Origin: an uncultured Acetatifactor sp.
Lineage (GTDB): Bacteria > Bacillota > Clostridia > Lachnospirales > Lachnospiraceae
Reading direction: 5' to 3'
DNA length: 64,000 bases
Assembly: GCA_944384205.1 (NCBI GenBank)
Contig: CALWSL010000001.1
Coordinates: 62,001-126,000 of the forward strand
In this document: positions 61,255 to 64,000 of the stretch, piece by piece
Layout of the letters: each line of letters opens with the position of its first letter
Numbering within the stretch: the stretch's first letter is position 1
Made by a program: the position numbers and the translations under genes
The notes under the pieces: generated by a model
Databases searched by the model: none
What the model saw: only the letters and a program-made list of their open reading frames with translations
Told to the model about the DNA's origin: nothing

Positions 61255-61770
61255 ATGAGAAAAGTTGTTGTAACGATTTTTATATTCGTATGTTTCATCC
61301 TGCAGTGCAGCGTTTTTACAAACCTGTCTTTTGCGGGCATTATTCCCAACTTAATGATTATTTTAACCTCTTCCTTCGGTTTTATGCGTGGGGAGAAAGA
61401 AGGACTGATAATAGGATTTTTTTCCGGGTTTTTGAGTGATATTTTTTTTGGGGAATTCTTAGGGTTTTACGCACTGGTGCTTATGTACATCGGCTATATC
61501 AACGGAAAATTCAGCAGAATTTTTTATCCCGAAGATATCAAGCTGCCGATTGCTCTGATTGTTATCAGTGATTTGTCTTATGGTATTCTCTGTTATATTT
61601 TGTTGTTTCTGTTAAGGGGACGTTTCAACTTCCCGTATTATTTTACCGGTGTGATTTTGCCGGAGGCATTGTATACGATTGTTGTGACCATATTTTTGTA
61701 TCCGGTCATTTTGAAGGTAAATGAAAAACTGGAAGCAAGAGAGAAAAGGAGCGCACAGAAATTTGTTTAA
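61255..61770 (+). CDS. mreD: Rod-shape determining protein MreD
   Basis: The 171-residue protein has five or six membrane helices and the family features NLSFAGIIPNLMIIL and GLIIGFFSGFLSDIFFGEFLGFYAL. It is the membrane partner of MreC. The ATG directly follows the mreC stop. Its last 50 bases overlap the likely start of the PBP2 gene. Confidence 0.94.
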   Translation: MRKVVVTIFIFVCFILQCSVFTNLSFAGIIPNLMIILTSSFGFMRGEKEGLIIGFFSGFLSDIFFGEFLGFYALVLMYIGYINGKFSRIFYPEDIKLPIALIVISDLSYGILCYILLFLLRGRFNFPYYFTGVILPEALYTIVVTIFLYPVILKVNEKLEAREKRSAQKFV

Positions 61771-64000
61771 TGAACTGAAAAATTATATTGTTAATATTGT
61801 AACCAGCAGATTAACAATTCTGACTCTTGTTGTCTGTGCATTAGGCGGTATGTTAATTTACCGCTGCTTTGATTTGCAGATTGTACAGGGGGAGGAATAT
61901 TTGAATGACTTTAAGCTTCAAATCGAGAAAACACGGGATATCGCCAGTACCAGAGGCAATATCTATGACCGTAACGGCAATGTGCTGGCATATAATGAGC
62001 TGGCGTATTCCGTTAAAATTGAGGATGTGTTTGAATCCAATAAATCCAAGAATCAAAATCTGAATGAAACCATTTATCGTTTGATTCAGTTGATTGAAAA
62101 GAACGGCGATAATGTGATTACGGATTTTAAGATTGTAATTGATGAGGACGGAGAATTTGCCTATAGCGTGGAGGGGACAAGCCTTCTGCGTTTTCTGGCG
62201 GATGTTTACGGATATACGACGATTGACAAACTGAAGGATGAGGAAAAGGCTTCAACCGCTCAGGAAATCATGGAATATTTAAGCCGTGTCAAGGGCTTCC
62301 GTATCGGAGAATACGAGGAAGAGGGAAATTCCGACACAAAGTTTATCCCCGGAAAAGGATATACGAAAGAAGAATGGCTGAAAATGGTTACCATCCGGTA
62401 TGCGATGAATCTGACCTCCTATCGAAAATATATCGGAACCACTGTCGCCACCAATGTCAGCGAGGAAACGGTTGCCGTTATTATGGAAAACTCCGGGGAC
62501 TTACCAGGTGTAACCATTGAAGAGGATACGGCCCGCCGTTATGTGGACAGCGAGTACTTTGCCCATGTGCTGGGCTACACGGGAAAGATTTCCTCCGAAC
62601 AGTTGACGGAGCTGAATGAAGAGGTTGCGGCAAACGGCGGCGCAGAAGATACCTATACGATTAATGATGTGGTAGGAAAGAGCGGTATCGAATCCTACAT
62701 GGAGACAACCCTGCAGGGAACCAAGGGAAGTGAGAAGGTTATTGTTGACAATACCGGAAAGGTGATTACGATTCTGGAGCGTACGGAAGCTCAGTCCGGA
62801 GATGATGTGTACCTGACGATTGATAAAGATTTGACAATAGCTGTGTACAACATTATCGAACAGAAGCTGGCAGGCTTAATATCCAGTAAAATTATAAACG
62901 CGAAAGAATATATTGCAGCATCCAATGCCAGCAATTCGGATATCAAGATTCCCATATATGATGTGTATTTTGCGGTAATCAACAACAGTATTGTGGACAT
63001 CAGGCATTTTTCAAAAGAGGATGCCGGAGAGGTGGAAAAGGAGGTTTATGCCAGATATCTGGAATATAAACAGGATGTCTATGATGAGATGACCTATGAG
63101 CTGACGGAAGGATTAACTCCTTATAACAAGCTGTCTAAGGAGTATCAGGTCTATCAAAGCAATATCGTGAAGCTGTTAAATGACCAGAGCGTGATTATGA
63201 CGGATGCGGTGGATACCGCAGATGAAACCTATATTGCATGGACGACGGATGAGATCATCAGTCTGAACGAGTATTTACAGTATTGTATCGCGCAGAACTG
63301 GATAGATGTCAGCAAACTGGAGCTTACTGACAAATATTCGGATTCCACGGAAATTTACAATAAGCTTGTGACTTATATTATCAATATGATTGACAAAAAT
63401 ACGGAATTTCAGAAAAGATTTTATAAATATATGCTGTTGAATGACGTCATTACCGGAAGGCAGATTTGTATGCTTATTTGTGAGCAGGACGCCGCAGAGG
63501 TATCCATGGAGGATGAAGAGGCTCTTTATAACGGCACGATTACGGCATATCAGTTTATGAAGAACCGAATCGACAATCTGGATATAACGCCGGGACAGCT
63601 CGCGCTTGACCCGTGCAATGCGTCGGTGGTAATTACCGATGTGAATACCGGAGATGTGCTTGCCATGGTGTCCTATCCGGGATATGACAATAATAAAATG
63701 GCGAATTCCATTGATGCCGAGTATTACGCTAAGTTGAATGCGGACAAGGCGAATCCCCAGTACAATTTCGCAACCCAGTATAAGGCGGCGCCGGGTTCTA
63801 CCTTTAAGATTATTTCGGCAACAGCGGGACTTATGGAAAATGTAATAGACTTAAACAGCAGAATAAATTGTGTCGGTACCTATACTAACATTACACCGTC
63901 TCCGAGATGCTGGCGGCATTCCGGTCACGGGTACGAAAATGTGACCTCTGCTATTAAGGATTCCTGTAACTATTTCTTTTATGATGTGGGATACCGGCTG
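61721..64000 (+). CDS. mrdA: Penicillin-binding protein 2, D,D-transpeptidase (3' partial), with large insertion
   Basis: The frame is open to the right edge; 760 codons are visible. A membrane helix (about 25-45) is followed by a PBP dimerisation region (TRGNIYDRNGNVLAYN, GYTGKISSEQL) and then the transpeptidase domain with active serine S693 in PGSTFK and S748-x-N750 in SCNYFF; the KTG box lies beyond the window. Between VYLTIDKDLT (L365) and SVVITDVNTGDVLAMVSYPGYD (V636) lie some 240 residues that ordinary PBP2 proteins lack. ATG 61721 (GAAGG upstream) overlaps mreD by 50 bases; TTG 61763 is an alternative. It should form the elongasome with MreBCD and RodA. Confidence 0.92.
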   Translation, partial: MKNWKQERKGAHRNLFNELKNYIVNIVTSRLTILTLVVCALGGMLIYRCFDLQIVQGEEYLNDFKLQIEKTRDIASTRGNIYDRNGNVLAYNELAYSVKIEDVFESNKSKNQNLNETIYRLIQLIEKNGDNVITDFKIVIDEDGEFAYSVEGTSLLRFLADVYGYTTIDKLKDEEKASTAQEIMEYLSRVKGFRIGEYEEEGNSDTKFIPGKGYTKEEWLKMVTIRYAMNLTSYRKYIGTTVATNVSEETVAVIMENSGDLPGVTIEEDTARRYVDSEYFAHVLGYTGKISSEQLTELNEEVAANGGAEDTYTINDVVGKSGIESYMETTLQGTKGSEKVIVDNTGKVITILERTEAQSGDDVYLTIDKDLTIAVYNIIEQKLAGLISSKIINAKEYIAASNASNSDIKIPIYDVYFAVINNSIVDIRHFSKEDAGEVEKEVYARYLEYKQDVYDEMTYELTEGLTPYNKLSKEYQVYQSNIVKLLNDQSVIMTDAVDTADETYIAWTTDEIISLNEYLQYCIAQNWIDVSKLELTDKYSDSTEIYNKLVTYIINMIDKNTEFQKRFYKYMLLNDVITGRQICMLICEQDAAEVSMEDEEALYNGTITAYQFMKNRIDNLDITPGQLALDPCNASVVITDVNTGDVLAMVSYPGYDNNKMANSIDAEYYAKLNADKANPQYNFATQYKAAPGSTFKIISATAGLMENVIDLNSRINCVGTYTNITPSPRCWRHSGHGYENVTSAIKDSCNYFFYDVGYRL

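Noticed and set aside
1-64000. CRISPR arrays, tRNA or rRNA genes, complete insertion sequences, prophage
   Set aside because: No regularly spaced repeats, no cloverleaf with GTTCRANNC-type loops, no transposase with terminal repeats and no phage structural gene were seen on reading. The only mobile-type gene is the Rpn nuclease.

Overview
The window reads as a chromosome segment of a low-to-mid GC, spore-forming Firmicute of the class Clostridia, most like the Lachnospiraceae. The reasons are sporulation genes (spoIVA, a spoVAF/gerA-type gene, cotJABC), strictly anaerobic enzymes (the class III ribonucleotide reductase NrdD/NrdG), strong AGGAGG-type ribosome sites, frequent TTG starts, and gene neighbourhoods typical of Clostridia (DUF512-der-plsY-gpsA; miaB/mutS-mutL-miaA; radC-mreBCD-mrdA). 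I name the group by recognition of gene content; no search was run. I found no tRNA, rRNA, CRISPR array, prophage or intact insertion sequence. Coding density is high, and no gap longer than 300 bases lacks a gene.

Layout. 1-1063: tail of a FliK-like gene, a stand-alone FlhB C-terminal domain gene and yraN. 1111-6792: pgeF, a response regulator with a very large polytopic sensor kinase, and an unusually long PRPP synthetase (minus strand). 6931-11314: DUF512 radical-SAM protein, der, plsY, gpsA. 11355-17855: metF (minus), a MoxR/VWA pair, tyrS, a lipoprotein, a gene fragment and an Rpn-type nuclease; this block separates gpsA from spoIVA (18118). 19655-22862: two divergent membrane proteins of glycosyltransferase type. 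22915-26947: nucleoside salvage operon (punA, cdd, amidohydrolase, purine permease). 27035-29912: a membrane-anchored MutS-like ATPase, a 49-residue membrane miniprotein and a WYL regulator. 30006-33351: NrdR-box controlled nrdD-nrdG, then dut. 33430-36005: spoVAF-like gene and cotJABC. 36105-39595: a GntR(YtrA)-ABC operon. 39612-40796: MFS transporter (minus). 41032-44910: response regulator, kinase, membrane-anchored orphan protein and VanY-type carboxypeptidase. 45010-49265: AGCS symporter, pepT, miaB. 49407-58206: sulP, mutS, mutL, miaA and an aluminium-resistance/methionine gamma-lyase family gene. 58335-64000: DUF4321, radC, mreBCD and the 5' part of a PBP2 gene that runs off the window.

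How the genes work together. There are three clear functional groups: nucleotide supply and fidelity (prs, punA, cdd, permease, nrdDG, dut, mutSL), envelope and shape (plsY, two glycosyltransferase-like proteins, vanY module, mreBCD-mrdA) and spore formation (spoIVA behind a SigE-type promoter, spoVAF-like gene, cotJABC). Nearly all genes are on the plus strand. Three of the four minus-strand genes meet their plus-strand neighbours in a compact hairpin, and two of those hairpins contain stop codons.

The points most worth a second look are: the membrane MutS-miniprotein-WYL locus; a roughly 240-residue insertion inside the PBP2; the two-component/orphan/VanY module; tandem NrdR boxes; a terminator in the sulP leader; an H-type pseudoknot topology before the AGCS symporter; and the FliK-C/FlhB-C pair with no flagellar neighbours.
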